A DNA stretch of 64,000 bases from Limnohabitans sp. Jir72 (GCF_003063575.1 NZ_NESC01000006.1:124001-188000); one strand, 5' to 3'; positions 8,914-19,166 are shown, numbered from the stretch's first letter. The notes: generated by a model from the letters alone, not told the origin. Program-made: numbers and translations.

Positions 8914-9684
8914 TCAAGGCCCGATGGCGTAGACCGCGGGCGTGTGACCATCAGGGCCTTGCAGGCCCTTTTTCCATTGGGCGACGGTGTGGCTCTGGAC
9001 GCGCGCCGAGGGCAGCGTCAAGCCGCTGGCAATGGCCAGCCGGGTGCCGCCTTGCAGGCTTTGCAGCATGCCGCTGAGCATGGCGGCGTTGCGGTAAGGC
9101 GTTTCAATCCACAGCTGTGTTTGGCCTGTTTTGTGGGCCAGTGATTCGAGCTGCTTCAGGCGTGCAGACCGTTCGCCAGCGTCTTGCGGCAGGTAGCCCA
9201 CGAAGGCAAAGTTTTGGCCGTTCAGCCCGCTGGCCGCCAAGGCCAGCAGCAAGGACACGGGCCCCACCAAGGGGACCACAGTCAGGCCCAGGTCGTGCGC
9301 GGCCCGCACCACCGAGCTGCCGGGGTCGGCCACGGCGGGCATGCCTGCTTCGCTGATCAGGCCGATGTCGTGGCCTTGCAGGGCTGCGGCCAGCAGAGGT
9401 TTGCCGTCAAAGCCCGATTGGTGGTCGCCCTTTTTGTGCACATGGCGCGGCAATTCGGTGATTTTTTGCTCGGTCAGGGGCGCCACCAGCGGGTGTGATT
9501 CGTTCACGCGCTTGAGGAAGGCGCGGGTGCTTTTGGCGTTCTCGCACACCCAGTGCTGCAAGCTGGCTGCGATGGCCAGGGTGCTGACAGGCAGGACATC
9601 GCTCACGGGGGCTTGCTCGGCGCAACCAAAGTCCAGAGGGGTGGGCACCAGAAACAGGCGGCCTGGGGTTTTGGGGGTGTTCAC
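8914..9684 (-). CDS. Tetrapyrrole-methylase-fold SAM-dependent methyltransferase (RsmI relative)
   Basis: A 256-residue protein of the tetrapyrrole methylase fold shared with RsmI (YraL). Family features are the N-terminal LFLVPTPL, the GLISEAGMPAVADPGS loop near residue 110, and VVPLVGPVS. It is divergent enough from classical RsmI that 16S rRNA ribose methylation is not assured. It starts with GTG, which overlaps the maf stop codon by three bases, so the pair is co-transcribed and coupled. Confidence 0.85.
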   Translation of the reverse strand: MNTPKTPGRLFLVPTPLDFGCAEQAPVSDVLPVSTLAIAASLQHWVCENAKSTRAFLKRVNESHPLVAPLTEQKITELPRHVHKKGDHQSGFDGKPLLAAALQGHDIGLISEAGMPAVADPGSSVVRAAHDLGLTVVPLVGPVSLLLALAASGLNGQNFAFVGYLPQDAGERSARLKQLESLAHKTGQTQLWIETPYRNAAMLSGMLQSLQGGTRLAIASGLTLPSARVQSHTVAQWKKGLQGPDGHTPAVYAIGP

Positions 9685-10295
9685 AGCAGTTTCACTCCGG
9701 CTTGGCGCAGCAGGCGTGCGGTGCGGATCAAGGGCAGACCGATCAGTGCGGTGGGGTCGTCGTTGTCGATGGATTCGAGCAAGGCAATGCCCAGGCCTTC
9801 GCTTTTGGCGCTGCCTGCGCAGTCGTAGGGTTTTTCGGCTTGCAGATAGGCCTCGATCTCGTCGTCGCTCAAGTCGCGAAAGACCACGCGCACGGCGGCC
9901 AGATCGACCGCTTCAAAACCGGTGGCCAGGCATACCACGGCCAAAGCGGTTTGAAACACCACGGTTTGTCCGCGCATCTGGCGCAGCTGTTGCACGGCGC
10001 GGGCGTGTTCTCCGGGCTTGCCCAACGGCTGTCCTGCCAGATCGGCCACTTGGTCGGAACCGATCACCACCGATTCGGGGTGTTTGGCGGCCACCGCCTT
10101 GGCTTTGGCCAAGGCCAGACGCAAAGCCAGATCGCGCGGCGATTCGCCAGCAGCGGGCGTTTCGTCCACATCGGGGGCAGCGACAGAGAAGGGGATGCGC
10201 AGACGCTCCATCAGTTCGCGGCGGTAGCGCGAGGTGGAACCCAGCACCACGGGGCGGTTTTCGGAGGAATTCATAGGGCTTGCAGAAATGCTCAT
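9681..10295 (-). CDS. maf: Maf-type nucleotide pyrophosphatase, YceF subgroup
   Basis: A 204-residue hydrolase. VVLGSTSRYRRELMERL near residue 15 and VVIGSDQVADLAGQPLGKP near residue 95 are the Maf signatures, and SEGLGIALLESIDNDDPTAL is typical of the YceF branch, which in E. coli removes pyrophosphate from 7-methyl-GTP. It may act in house-cleaning of modified nucleotides. Two in-frame starts exist: ATG 10295 and ATG 10274; the family-conserved part begins after both. It is divergent from yceD with only 25 bases between starts, a common order in Burkholderiales. Confidence 0.93.
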   Translation of the reverse strand: MSISASPMNSSENRPVVLGSTSRYRRELMERLRIPFSVAAPDVDETPAAGESPRDLALRLALAKAKAVAAKHPESVVIGSDQVADLAGQPLGKPGEHARAVQQLRQMRGQTVVFQTALAVVCLATGFEAVDLAAVRVVFRDLSDDEIEAYLQAEKPYDCAGSAKSEGLGIALLESIDNDDPTALIGLPLIRTARLLRQAGVKLL

Positions 10296-10320
10296 GGGGT
10301 GATTCTCTTACACTGCAGGC

Positions 10321-10866
10321 ATGGAAAAAAAGTTGGACCCCTCGCATTTGGATGTCGCGGCCTTTGCCCGTGATGGCGCAAGCCTTGAAGGGCAGTCGCC
10401 CTTGGCCGCTTTGCCGCGCTTGCTCGATGAGCAGGTGGCCGGTGATTTGAAAGCCGGCCTGGTGGCTTGGCGCTTGGAAGGCCGCCTGGTGCCTCAATCG
10501 GGTGGCGCCGATCAGATCTGGCTCGATTTGCATGCCAGTGTGGCCTTGCCCATGCAGTGCCAGCGCTGCCTGACCCCTGTGCTGGAGCCTGTGGAGGCCG
10601 AGCGGTCTTTCCGGTTTGTGGCCGACGAAGCCACTGCAGCTTCGCTGGATGACGAGGCTGAGGAAGACATTCTGGTGATCAGCCGTGACTTCGATGCCTT
10701 GGCCTTGGTGGAAGATGAATTGATCTTGTCTTTGCCGCTGGTGCCATTGCACGAGGTCTGCCCGCAAGCCATGCCCATGTCGGCGGTGGACCCTGAGTTT
10801 GAGACCGAAGCCGTTAAACCCAATCCGTTTGGTGTGCTGGCGGGCCTGAAAACAGGCAAGTCCTGA
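10321..10866 (+). CDS. yceD: YceD/DUF177 family protein (23S rRNA accumulation)
   Basis: A 181-residue protein of the DUF177 family, which sits just upstream of rpmF in most proteobacteria. The metal-like motif CQRCL lies near residue 80 and the conserved acid-rich segment with DELILSLPLVPLHEVCP near 137-153. E. coli YceD affects 23S rRNA levels. A -10-like TACACT (10309-10314) lies only six bases before the ATG and no ribosome-binding site is visible, so the transcript could be leaderless. Confidence 0.92.
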   Translation: MEKKLDPSHLDVAAFARDGASLEGQSPLAALPRLLDEQVAGDLKAGLVAWRLEGRLVPQSGGADQIWLDLHASVALPMQCQRCLTPVLEPVEAERSFRFVADEATAASLDDEAEEDILVISRDFDALALVEDELILSLPLVPLHEVCPQAMPMSAVDPEFETEAVKPNPFGVLAGLKTGKS

Positions 10867-10882
10867 TCTTTCTGCAACGGGC

Positions 10883-10911
10883 TGTTCAAGCCTCTTTGCT
10901 TGGGCTATAAT
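10883..10911 (+). promoter_or_regulatory. Candidate rpmF promoter
   Basis: A perfect -10 TATAAT (10906-10911) lies about 97 bases upstream of rpmF. At 17 bases spacing the -35 is TGTTCA, a poor match to TTGACA. The -10 alone is strong and the position, just after the yceD stop, is sensible for a ribosomal protein gene. Confidence 0.55.
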
Positions 10912-11007
10912 CTATGGCTTCGCTCGGTTATTTTCTGAGTGACCATCGTCATCAACCAGAAGCTGCGTTGTATTTGCGCGGCCTCCACAAGCTTCCAAGG
11001 AGCCATC

Positions 11008-11190
11008 ATGGCTGTTCAGCAAAACAAAAAATCGCCCTCCAAGCGCGGCATGCACCGTTCGCACAACGCACTGAACGTGCCAGGCATCGCTGTGGAACCC
11101 ACTACCGGTGAAACTCACCTGCGTCACCACATCAGCCCTAACGGTTTTTACCGCGGTCGCCAAGTGTTGAAAAACAAATCCGAAGCCTGA
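11008..11190 (+). CDS. rpmF: 50S ribosomal protein L32
   Basis: A 60-residue ribosomal protein of normal length. [19 protein letters not shown] is the standard bacterial L32 start, followed by the basic C-terminus. No zinc Cys residues are present, so it is the zinc-free form. A good AAGGAG ribosome-binding site (10997-11002) precedes the ATG. It sits between yceD and plsX, as in most proteobacteria, linking ribosome and lipid synthesis. A terminator-like hairpin follows. Confidence 0.98.
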   Translation: MAVQQNKKSPSKRGMHRSHNALNVPGIAVEPTTGETHLRHHISPNGFYRGRQVLKNKSEA

Positions 11191-11217
11191 TCGGCGTCAG
11201 CCCTCAAGCCTTCAGAG

Positions 11218-11260
11218 GCCCGGCGCTACTTTTTAAGTAGCATCGGGCTTTTTGTTTTTT
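11218..11260 (+). terminator. Intrinsic terminator after rpmF
   Basis: GCCCG (11218-11222) and GCTACTT (11225-11231) pair with AAGTAGC (11235-11241) and CGGGC (11244-11248) across a two-by-two internal loop, followed by a long T-rich tract. It would end most rpmF transcripts before plsX, allowing the ribosomal protein to be made in excess of the lipid enzymes. Confidence 0.8.
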
Positions 11261-11301
11261 GGCTTTTGATTTGTGTTTCCAGTTTTGAGTCCAAGGATTC
11301 C

Positions 11302-12366
11302 ATGACCTCGTCCACTCCGATCACTGTGGCAGTCGATTGCATGGGCGGTGACCACGGCCCCAGCATCACGCTGGCTGCGTGCCGTCGTTTCCTGTCGACT
11401 CACCCTGATGCCCGTTTGCTCTTGGTGGGGCGCCCCGAGGCTTTGAGTGCTTTGTCCGACCCGCGTGCCCAAGTGGTGCCCGCCACCGAAGTGGTGGAGA
11501 TGGACGATTCACTTGAAATCGCGTTGCGCAAGAAAAAAGACTCGTCCATGCGCGTGGCCATCGAGCAGGTGCGCGACGGCAAAGCCGGTGCGGCGGTGTC
11601 TGCGGGCAATACGGGTGCCTTGATGGCGATTGCCCGCTATGTGCTCAAAACCATGGACGGCATTGACCGTCCGGCCATTGCAGGCCAAATGCCCAACTTC
11701 AAGGGCGGCGGCACCACCATGCTCGACCTGGGGGCCAATGTCGATTGCACCCCTGAGCACTTGCTGCAGTTTGCCGTGATGGGCTCGGCCCTGGTTTCGG
11801 TGTTGCAAGACAAGCCAAACCCCACGGTAGGCTTGCTCAATATTGGTGAAGAGGCTATTAAAGGCAATGAAATCATCAAAAAAACCGGCGAACTCCTGCG
11901 ATCTGCAGGCAATTGCGGTGATTTGAATTTTCATGGGAATGTCGAAGGCAATGACATTTTCAAGGGCACAGTGGACATCGTGGTCTGTGATGGCTTTGTC
12001 GGCAATGTGGCCCTGAAAGCCAGCGAAGGCTTGGCCATCATGATTGGTGGTTTTCTGAAAACAGAGTTTTCTCGCAACATCTTCACGAAAATAGCAGCGC
12101 TGTTGGCTTATCCGGTCTTATCTGCGTTTAAAAATCGCGTAGACCATCGCCGTTACAACGGTGCAGCCCTGCTGGGCTTACGTGGCTTGGTGTTCAAGAG
12201 CCACGGCTCAGCCGACGAGATCGCTTTTGAAACCGCCCTGAACCGGGCTTATGATGCAGCCCGAAACCAATTGCTGGACCGCGTTCGTGAACGCATCGCG
12301 CATGCAGCCCCTTTGTTGATGGGCGTGCAAGCCGATCGGGCAGAACCTGCGGTCACTACACCATGA
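11302..12366 (+). CDS. plsX: Phosphate acyltransferase PlsX
   Basis: A 354-residue enzyme that converts acyl-ACP and phosphate to acyl phosphate, the substrate of PlsY in phospholipid synthesis. The N-terminus [15 protein letters not shown] and the segment [10 protein letters not shown] near residue 98 are the family signatures, as is [10 protein letters not shown] near residue 230. ATG 11302 is chosen because an AAGGA site lies 4-8 bases upstream; a longer in-frame start overlaps the terminator. The stop overlaps the fabH start (ATGA). Confidence 0.97.
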   Translation: MTSSTPITVAVDCMGGDHGPSITLAACRRFLSTHPDARLLLVGRPEALSALSDPRAQVVPATEVVEMDDSLEIALRKKKDSSMRVAIEQVRDGKAGAAVSAGNTGALMAIARYVLKTMDGIDRPAIAGQMPNFKGGGTTMLDLGANVDCTPEHLLQFAVMGSALVSVLQDKPNPTVGLLNIGEEAIKGNEIIKKTGELLRSAGNCGDLNFHGNVEGNDIFKGTVDIVVCDGFVGNVALKASEGLAIMIGGFLKTEFSRNIFTKIAALLAYPVLSAFKNRVDHRRYNGAALLGLRGLVFKSHGSADEIAFETALNRAYDAARNQLLDRVRERIAHAAPLLMGVQADRAEPAVTTP

Positions 12367-13340
12367 GAATTTATTCCCGCATTTTGGGCACTGGCAGCTA
12401 CCTGCCGGAAAAACGCCTGACCAACGCCGACTTGGCAGCCGAACTGGCGCAACAAGGCGTTGAAACTTCCGATGATTGGATCGTCGAGCGCACCGGCATC
12501 CGTGCCCGTCACTTTGCGGCCGACCACCAAGGCAGCAGCGACCTGGCGACCGAAGCCGCTCGCCAAGCCCTCAGCGCCGCAGGCATTTCTGCCGACGACC
12601 TCGACCTGATCATCGTGGCGACCTCGACCCCTGATATGGTCTTTCCGTCGGTGGCGACCATGGTGCAGCACAAGCTGGGCACCGCAGGTTGCCCAGCGTT
12701 TGACGTACAGGCCGTGTGCAGTGGCTTCATTTATGCGCTGACGATTGCCGATTCGATGATCCAGTCCGGCTCGGCTAGGCGCGCCTTGGTGATCGGCTCG
12801 GAAGTGTTCAGCCGCATCCTCGATTTCAAGGACCGCACGACCTGTGTGTTGTTCGGTGACGGCGCAGGCGCAGTCATCCTGGAAGCCTCGGACCAGCCCG
12901 GTATTTTGGCAACCGACTTGCATGCCGATGGTAAATACAAGGACATTTTGTGCGTGCCCGGTCACGTCAATCGCGGTGGAATTCTGGGCGAGCCGGTGCT
13001 CAAGATGGACGGCCAAGCCGTGTTCAAGCTGGCCGTGGGCGTGCTCGAAGAAACAGCCCGCGCCAGCTTGGCCAAGGCCAATCTGACCGATGCCGACATC
13101 GACTGGCTGATCCCGCACCAGGCCAACATCCGCATCATGCAAAGCACTGCCAAAAAGCTCAAAATGGGCGCCGACAAGGTGGTGGTGACCGTTGATCAGC
13201 ACGGCAACACCTCGGCCGCTTCGATCCCGCTGGCGCTGGACACCGCCGTGCGCGACGGGCGCATCCAGCGCGGTCAGACCCTCATGCTCGAAGGCGTGGG
13301 CGGCGGCTTCACCTGGGGCTCGGTGCTACTGCGTTATTGA
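12363..13340 (+). CDS. fabH: 3-oxoacyl-ACP synthase III (KASIII)
   Basis: A 325-residue condensing enzyme that joins acetyl-CoA and malonyl-ACP to start fatty acid synthesis. The catalytic triad is visible: Cys119 in QAVCSGF, His in PHQANIRI near residue 251, and Asn in HGNTSAAS near residue 282. The length and the C-terminal [13 protein letters not shown] are standard. It is translationally coupled to plsX by a four-base overlap. Confidence 0.98.
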   Translation: MRIYSRILGTGSYLPEKRLTNADLAAELAQQGVETSDDWIVERTGIRARHFAADHQGSSDLATEAARQALSAAGISADDLDLIIVATSTPDMVFPSVATMVQHKLGTAGCPAFDVQAVCSGFIYALTIADSMIQSGSARRALVIGSEVFSRILDFKDRTTCVLFGDGAGAVILEASDQPGILATDLHADGKYKDILCVPGHVNRGGILGEPVLKMDGQAVFKLAVGVLEETARASLAKANLTDADIDWLIPHQANIRIMQSTAKKLKMGADKVVVTVDQHGNTSAASIPLALDTAVRDGRIQRGQTLMLEGVGGGFTWGSVLLRY

Positions 13341-13419
13341 CGCGCTGTTGATTTGACAGGCCCGGGTCAGCGATGCACGGCACGCTCACCCGCATTCTTT
13401 CCTGATACAAAATTTGCAC

Positions 13420-14366
13420 ATGACCACATTTGCTTTTGTTTTTCCCGGCCAGGGCTCCCAATCGGTGGGCATGCTGGACGCCTGGGGTGATCACCCCGTG
13501 GTGCTCGAAACCCTCCAAGAAGCCTCAGAGGCTTTGGGTGAAGACGTTGCCAAATTGATCCACGAAGGCCCCAAGGAAGCGTTGGCCATGACCACCAACA
13601 CCCAGCCCGTGATGCTGGTGTCGGCCGTGGCCGCTTACCGTGCCTGGCTGGCCGAAGGCGGTGCCGCGCCATCGGTGGTGGCGGGTCACTCGCTGGGCGA
13701 GTACAGCGCTTTGGTGGCTGCGGGTGTGTTGACGCTGACGCAAGCTGCGCCGCTGGTGCGCTTGCGCGCCGCCGCCATGCAAGAAGCCGTGCCGGTGGGC
13801 GTGGGTGCTATGGCTGCCATTCTGGGCTTGCCCTCGGACAAAGTCATTGCGGGTTGCCAAGAAGCCCAAGCCACATTCGCCGCAGACAGCGCCGAAGTGG
13901 TTGAGGCCGTGAACTTCAACGACGCTGCGCAAACCGTGATCGCGGGTAGCAAAGCTGCTGTGGACAAGGCCTGCGAAGTGCTCAAAGGCATGGGCGCCAA
14001 ACGCGCGCTGCTCTTGCCCGTGTCGGCTCCGTTCCATTCGAGCCTGATGAAACCCGCCGCTGAAAAGTTGCGTGAGAAGCTGGCCTCGCTGACTTTGGGT
14101 GTGCCCCAGATTCCAGTGCTCAACAACATCGATGTGGCCGTTGAAACCGATGCCGACCGCATCCGCGACGCGCTGTACCGTCAGGCCTTTGGCCCGGTGC
14201 GCTGGGTCGAGTGCGTGCAAGCCATCAAGGCCCTTGGCGTGAACACCCTGGTGGAGTGTGGCCCTGGCAAAGTTCTGGCTGGCATGACCAAGCGGATCGA
14301 TACCGAATTGAATGGCGTGGCCTTGTACGACCCCGCTACCTTGGCTGAAGTGAAAGGATTGCTGGC

Positions 14367-14370
<4 letters not shown>
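13420..14370 (+). CDS. fabD: Malonyl-CoA:ACP transacylase
   Basis: A 316-residue enzyme that loads malonyl groups onto ACP. FVFPGQGSQSVGML opens the protein, and the nucleophile Ser lies in GHSLGEYSA near residue 90, with the partner His in SAPFHSSLM near 200. ATG 13420 is preferred over a TTG two codons upstream. A TGATACAAA sequence (13403-13411), which fits an extended -10, lies eight bases before the ATG and there is no ribosome-binding site, so a leaderless transcript is possible. Its stop overlaps the fabG start. Confidence 0.97.
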
Positions 14371-15421
<1,051 letters not shown>

Positions 15422-15427
15422 TCGACG

Positions 15428-16672
15428 ATGACCCGGCGCCGCGTTGTTGTCACGGGTTTGGGATGCATCAGCCCCGTGGGCAACACGGTCGCTGACGCAT
15501 GGTCGAACTTGCTTGCCGGCCAGTCCGGCATTGCTCCGATCACACGTTTTGATGCTTCAGCCATAGCCTGTCGGTTTGCGGGTGAAGTCAAAAACTTTGA
15601 TTTAGAGTCCTACATGTCCTCCAAAGAAGCGAGGACCATGGACCGCTTCATTCATTTCGGCATCGCTGCCGCAGCCCAAGCCATTCAGGACGCGGGCTTG
15701 CCTACTGGCGATGCGCTTGACGAAGAAGAGGCCTGCCGCATCGGTGTGGTGATCGGTTCAGGCATTGGTGGCTTGCCACTGATCGAAGAAACACACTCCG
15801 AGTACACAGCGCGCGGTGCGCGTCGCATTTCCCCATTTTTCGTCCCGGCCTCTATCATCAACATGATCTCTGGTCATGTGTCGATGCGCAGTGGTTTCAA
15901 AGGCCCCAATCTGGCTGTTGTGACCGCTTGCACCACAGGTTTGCACTCCATTGGCGAAGCCGGTCGATTGATCGAATACGGCGATGCGGATGTGATGGTT
16001 GCAGGCGGCTCTGAAGCTTGTGTTTCACCCTTGGGTGTCGGTGGCTTTGCGGCCATGCGCGCCTTGTCGACCCGCAACGATGACCCCACAGCGGCATCCC
16101 GCCCTTGGGACAAAGACCGCGACGGCTTTGTTCTGGGTGAAGGCGCTGGCGTGATGGTGCTCGAAGAGTACGAACACGCCAAAGCCCGTGGTGCCAAGAT
16201 CTATGCCGAGCTGGGTGGTTATGGCATGAGCGCTGACGCGGGTCACATGACCGCGCCGAGCATGGACGGCCCCCGCCGCGCCATGATCAATGCCATGCGC
16301 AATGCCGGTGTCAACGCTGACCAGATCGACTATCTGAACGCGCATGGTACTTCCACGCCGCTGGGCGATATCAATGAAACCAATGCCATCAAGGCGGCTT
16401 TGGGCGACCACGCTTACAAAACGGTGGTCAGCTCCACCAAGTCCATGACTGGTCACCTCTTGGGTGGCGCGGGCGGCATTGAGAGCGTCTTCACCGTGTT
16501 GGCGCTGCACCACCAAAAAGTGCCGCCGACCATCAACTTGGTCAACCCCGATCCCGAGTGCGATCTGGACTACTGTGCCAACACGGCACGCGACATGAAA
16601 ATCGATGTGGCCCTGAAAAACAACTTCGGTTTCGGTGGCACCAACGGCTCTCTGGTGTTCAAACGCACCTGA
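15428..16672 (+). CDS. fabF: 3-oxoacyl-ACP synthase II (KASII)
   Basis: A 414-residue elongating condensing enzyme. The active Cys lies in [10 protein letters not shown] near residue 170, and the two His residues in [11 protein letters not shown] near 310 and in [10 protein letters not shown] near 347. [12 protein letters not shown] closes the protein. It starts six bases after acpP. In many Burkholderiales it is followed by rpoE; here a small membrane protein and a periplasmic protease follow instead. Confidence 0.98.
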   Translation: MTRRRVVVTGLGCISPVGNTVADAWSNLLAGQSGIAPITRFDASAIACRFAGEVKNFDLESYMSSKEARTMDRFIHFGIAAAAQAIQDAGLPTGDALDEEEACRIGVVIGSGIGGLPLIEETHSEYTARGARRISPFFVPASIINMISGHVSMRSGFKGPNLAVVTACTTGLHSIGEAGRLIEYGDADVMVAGGSEACVSPLGVGGFAAMRALSTRNDDPTAASRPWDKDRDGFVLGEGAGVMVLEEYEHAKARGAKIYAELGGYGMSADAGHMTAPSMDGPRRAMINAMRNAGVNADQIDYLNAHGTSTPLGDINETNAIKAALGDHAYKTVVSSTKSMTGHLLGGAGGIESVFTVLALHHQKVPPTINLVNPDPECDLDYCANTARDMKIDVALKNNFGFGGTNGSLVFKRT

Positions 16673-16697
16673 CGAGCCTTTACGCAAGGTCATCACC

Positions 16698-17189
16698 ATG
16701 CACAACGCCCCGCCTGTGATTTATCCGGTGGGGCGTTTTGTTTGGTGCTCCTGTGGTGTGGGTGCTTTGGCGCTGACGGGGGCTGTGGGATTGATGTGCT
16801 GGCACGTCATGAGCGGCGCAGTGGGCCTGATGGTCTGGATCGCGTGGGCACTTTGGGCTGTCTCGAGCACTTTGGCCTTGTGGCTCGAATCGAGAGAATC
16901 TTCCGCGCCAGGCCATTTGGTTTGGCGTGGTGATGGCTGGTGCTGGCAAGACCAGTACTTGCAAGAGCACCCAGTTCAATTGAGCCTCTTGCTCGATGGT
17001 GGCCGAACCCTGTGGGTGTCCTACCGCGTGGCGCAGGGCCTTGAAAAATCCAGCGCGTGGCCGCAATTTGCCATCGTTGCGCAAACGGACATGCCCTTGG
17101 CTTGGCATGGTTTTCGTTGCGCTGTATATTCGCGCCCATTGGGTGATGACGGGTCTTTGGACCCTGCAAAATTGCCCATGGTCATTTGA
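16698..17189 (+). CDS. Small inner-membrane protein, unknown (possibly YgfX-like)
   Basis: A 163-residue protein with two hydrophobic helices in the first 65 residues (GVGALALTGAVGLMCWHV and GLMVWIAWALWAVSSTLAL), then a soluble tail holding LVWRGDGWCWQD. The plan of two N-terminal helices followed by a Trp-rich W-x-G-x-G-W tail resembles the YgfX/DUF1434 family, but I do not recognise it firmly. The longer frame open upstream overlaps fabF, so ATG 16698 is used. It lies where other Burkholderiales carry the sigma-E genes. Confidence 0.7.
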   Translation: MHNAPPVIYPVGRFVWCSCGVGALALTGAVGLMCWHVMSGAVGLMVWIAWALWAVSSTLALWLESRESSAPGHLVWRGDGWCWQDQYLQEHPVQLSLLLDGGRTLWVSYRVAQGLEKSSAWPQFAIVAQTDMPLAWHGFRCAVYSRPLGDDGSLDPAKLPMVI

Positions 17190-17243
17190 GGCGCAAGCGG
17201 TTTCGGGTGCGCTCGACTGTTATTCAAATCAAGGGATGTATCG

Positions 17244-18713
17244 ATGTTGACAATGGCATTGAAAAAGTGCGTGGCCTCGTTTGCAGGGGTTGCGATGTTG
17301 CTGGGCGGTGCGGGGCTGATGCCTGGTCTGACCATGGCACAAAATGCGCAAGTGGCTGTAAGGGGTTTGCCCGATTTCACCGAATTGGTAGAGCAGGTGG
17401 GGCCTTCGGTGGTGAATATCCGTACCTTGGAGAAGGTGCGCACCAATGCCGCAGGATCGGGCGCGAGCGATGAAGAAATGCAAGAGCTCTTTCGCCGCTT
17501 TTTTGGCATGCCTTTGCCGAACACGCCTCGGCAGTCACCCAAACCCAATCGCTCTCAGGCACCCGAAGAGTCGCAACCTCGTGGCGTTGGCTCGGGTTTC
17601 ATTTTGAGCGCTGACGGCTTCATCATGACCAACGCCCATGTGGTGGAAGGCGCCGATGAGGTCATGGTGACACTGACCGACAAACGCGAGTTCAAGGCCC
17701 GCATCGTGGGCGCTGACAAACGCTCCGATGTTGCGGTGGTGAAGATCCAGGCCTCGGGCTTGCCTGCCGTGAAAGTGGGCGATGTCAGCCGCCTCAAGGT
17801 CGGTGAGTGGGTCATGGCGATTGGCTCGCCGTTTGGTCTTGAAAACTCCGTCACTGCAGGCATTGTCAGCGCCAAGCAGCGCGACACGGGCGAGTATTTG
17901 CCCTTCATCCAGACCGACGTGGCGATCAACCCCGGCAACTCAGGTGGTCCGCTGATCAATATGCGAGGAGAAGTGGTGGGCATCAACAGCCAGATCTATT
18001 CACGCTCCGGCGGCTTCATGGGCATTTCTTTTGCGATCCCTATGGACGAAGCGGTGCGTGTGAGTGAGCAACTGCGCGCCAGTGGTCGAGTCACGCGTGG
18101 GCGCATCGGTGTGCAGATAGCCCCGGTGACCAAAGAAGTGGCTGAGTCCATAGGCCTGGGCAAAGCCCAAGGTGCCTTGGTCCGTGGCGTGGAGGAGGGA
18201 GCCCCTGCTGACAAGGCCGGTATCGAGGCCGGTGACATCATCACCAAATTCGATGGCAAGCCGATCGAGAAGATGTCTGACTTGCCACGTTGGGTGGGCA
18301 ACACCAAACCGGATACGCGTGCACCCATCACCGTGTTCCGCCGAGGCGTCAGCAAGGAGTTGACCATCACGATCGCGGAGATAGAAGCCGATAAAAGCGA
18401 GGCGCCTGCGGCCGAGAAGAAAACAGCCCCGACCAAAGCTTCGAGCTTGGGCTTGGTGGTGAGCGACTTGACGGCCGCTCAGAAGAAAGACGCGCGTGTT
18501 CGCGGTGGCGTGGTCGTGGACAGTGCCAGCGATGCTGCAGCCCGCGCCGGTATCCAGGAGGGTGATTTGATCTTGGCGGTGGCCAACACGGAGGTGGCCA
18601 GCGTGAAAGAGTTCGAATCGGTGGTCAGCAAACTCGACAAGAGCCGCCCGGTGAGTCTTTTGATTCGCCGTGGCGATGGTGCCCAGTATGTGCTGATCCG
18701 ACCCGGCAAGTGA
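17244..18713 (+). CDS. degQ: Periplasmic serine protease of the DegP/DegQ/MucD family
   Basis: A 489-residue Do-type protease-chaperone. A signal peptide covers about residues 1-33 (hydrophobic core, cut near MAQ-NAQ). The trypsin-like triad is visible: His in TNAHVVEGA, Asp in DKRSDVAVVKI, Ser in INPGNSGGPL. Two PDZ domains follow (about residues 285-380 and 400-489). An AAGGGA site precedes ATG 17244. MucD-type proteases usually follow rpoE-rseAB and are part of the envelope stress response; here the sigma-factor genes are missing. Confidence 0.95.
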   Translation: MLTMALKKCVASFAGVAMLLGGAGLMPGLTMAQNAQVAVRGLPDFTELVEQVGPSVVNIRTLEKVRTNAAGSGASDEEMQELFRRFFGMPLPNTPRQSPKPNRSQAPEESQPRGVGSGFILSADGFIMTNAHVVEGADEVMVTLTDKREFKARIVGADKRSDVAVVKIQASGLPAVKVGDVSRLKVGEWVMAIGSPFGLENSVTAGIVSAKQRDTGEYLPFIQTDVAINPGNSGGPLINMRGEVVGINSQIYSRSGGFMGISFAIPMDEAVRVSEQLRASGRVTRGRIGVQIAPVTKEVAESIGLGKAQGALVRGVEEGAPADKAGIEAGDIITKFDGKPIEKMSDLPRWVGNTKPDTRAPITVFRRGVSKELTITIAEIEADKSEAPAAEKKTAPTKASSLGLVVSDLTAAQKKDARVRGGVVVDSASDAAARAGIQEGDLILAVANTEVASVKEFESVVSKLDKSRPVSLLIRRGDGAQYVLIRPGK

Positions 18714-18994
18714 GCAGGTGGCTGGCTTGTCAAGAGTCCCGTCGCTTTGCTGGGTTATTGGTCGCCTGATTTCGATGTCATCAAATTTATTTGCCACCGC
18801 GAATCGAAGAATTAAATGTGGGTAAATACTAACTTTAATGGGTCCTCATAACGAATTTGGATAAAATCAGACGTCTTGACCATGAATTCATGGCATATCA
18901 GACAGGTTCGAATTCACGATGCGAGATTCTCCACAAGAATCCACCGCTCATTCACAGACCTTCCACAAGTTGTTCCTTGAAGTATTAGGCGTCT

Positions 18995-19014
18995 TGTGTA
19001 TAAGCTGTTGATAA
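18995..19014 (+). promoter_or_regulatory. Tandem DnaA-box-like sites
   Basis: TGTGTATAA (18995-19003) fits the DnaA-box consensus TGTGNATAA exactly. TGTTGATAA (19006-19014) differs at one conserved position. They are in the same orientation, 11 bases apart, close to one helical turn. Binding of DnaA is inference from the consensus only. Confidence 0.4.
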
Positions 19015-19084
19015 GTTTCATGTTGCAAAGCAGCAACGACCGGTCTGAAGCGATTTTGGGGCTGTACGAATGGGGCAATTTGCC

Positions 19085-19166
19085 TACAATGAAGTTCCAA
19101 CTATCGCAGTTGCCATAGATTGTTGGTTCAGGGCGCGTCATCAAAAGACGCGCCCTTTTTTCTTTT
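19085..19166 (+). ncRNA. Candidate small RNA or lepA leader
   Basis: A TACAAT hexamer at 19085-19090 with a weak -35 could start an RNA near 19097 that ends at the terminator. The about 60-base transcript can fold CAACT/AGTTG near its start or, alternatively, CCAAC with GTTGG further on. It has no ORF. It could be a free small RNA or an attenuated 5' leader of the lepA operon. No known family is recognised. Confidence 0.35.
19131..19166 (+). terminator. Strong intrinsic terminator upstream of lepA
   Basis: A perfect nine-pair GC-rich stem, GGGCGCGTC (19131-19139) with GACGCGCCC (19147-19155), a seven-base loop, then six T residues, a C and four more T residues. It lies 415 bases after degQ and 40 bases before lepA, so it ends a transcript that starts in the gap or reads through from degQ. 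Confidence 0.9.
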
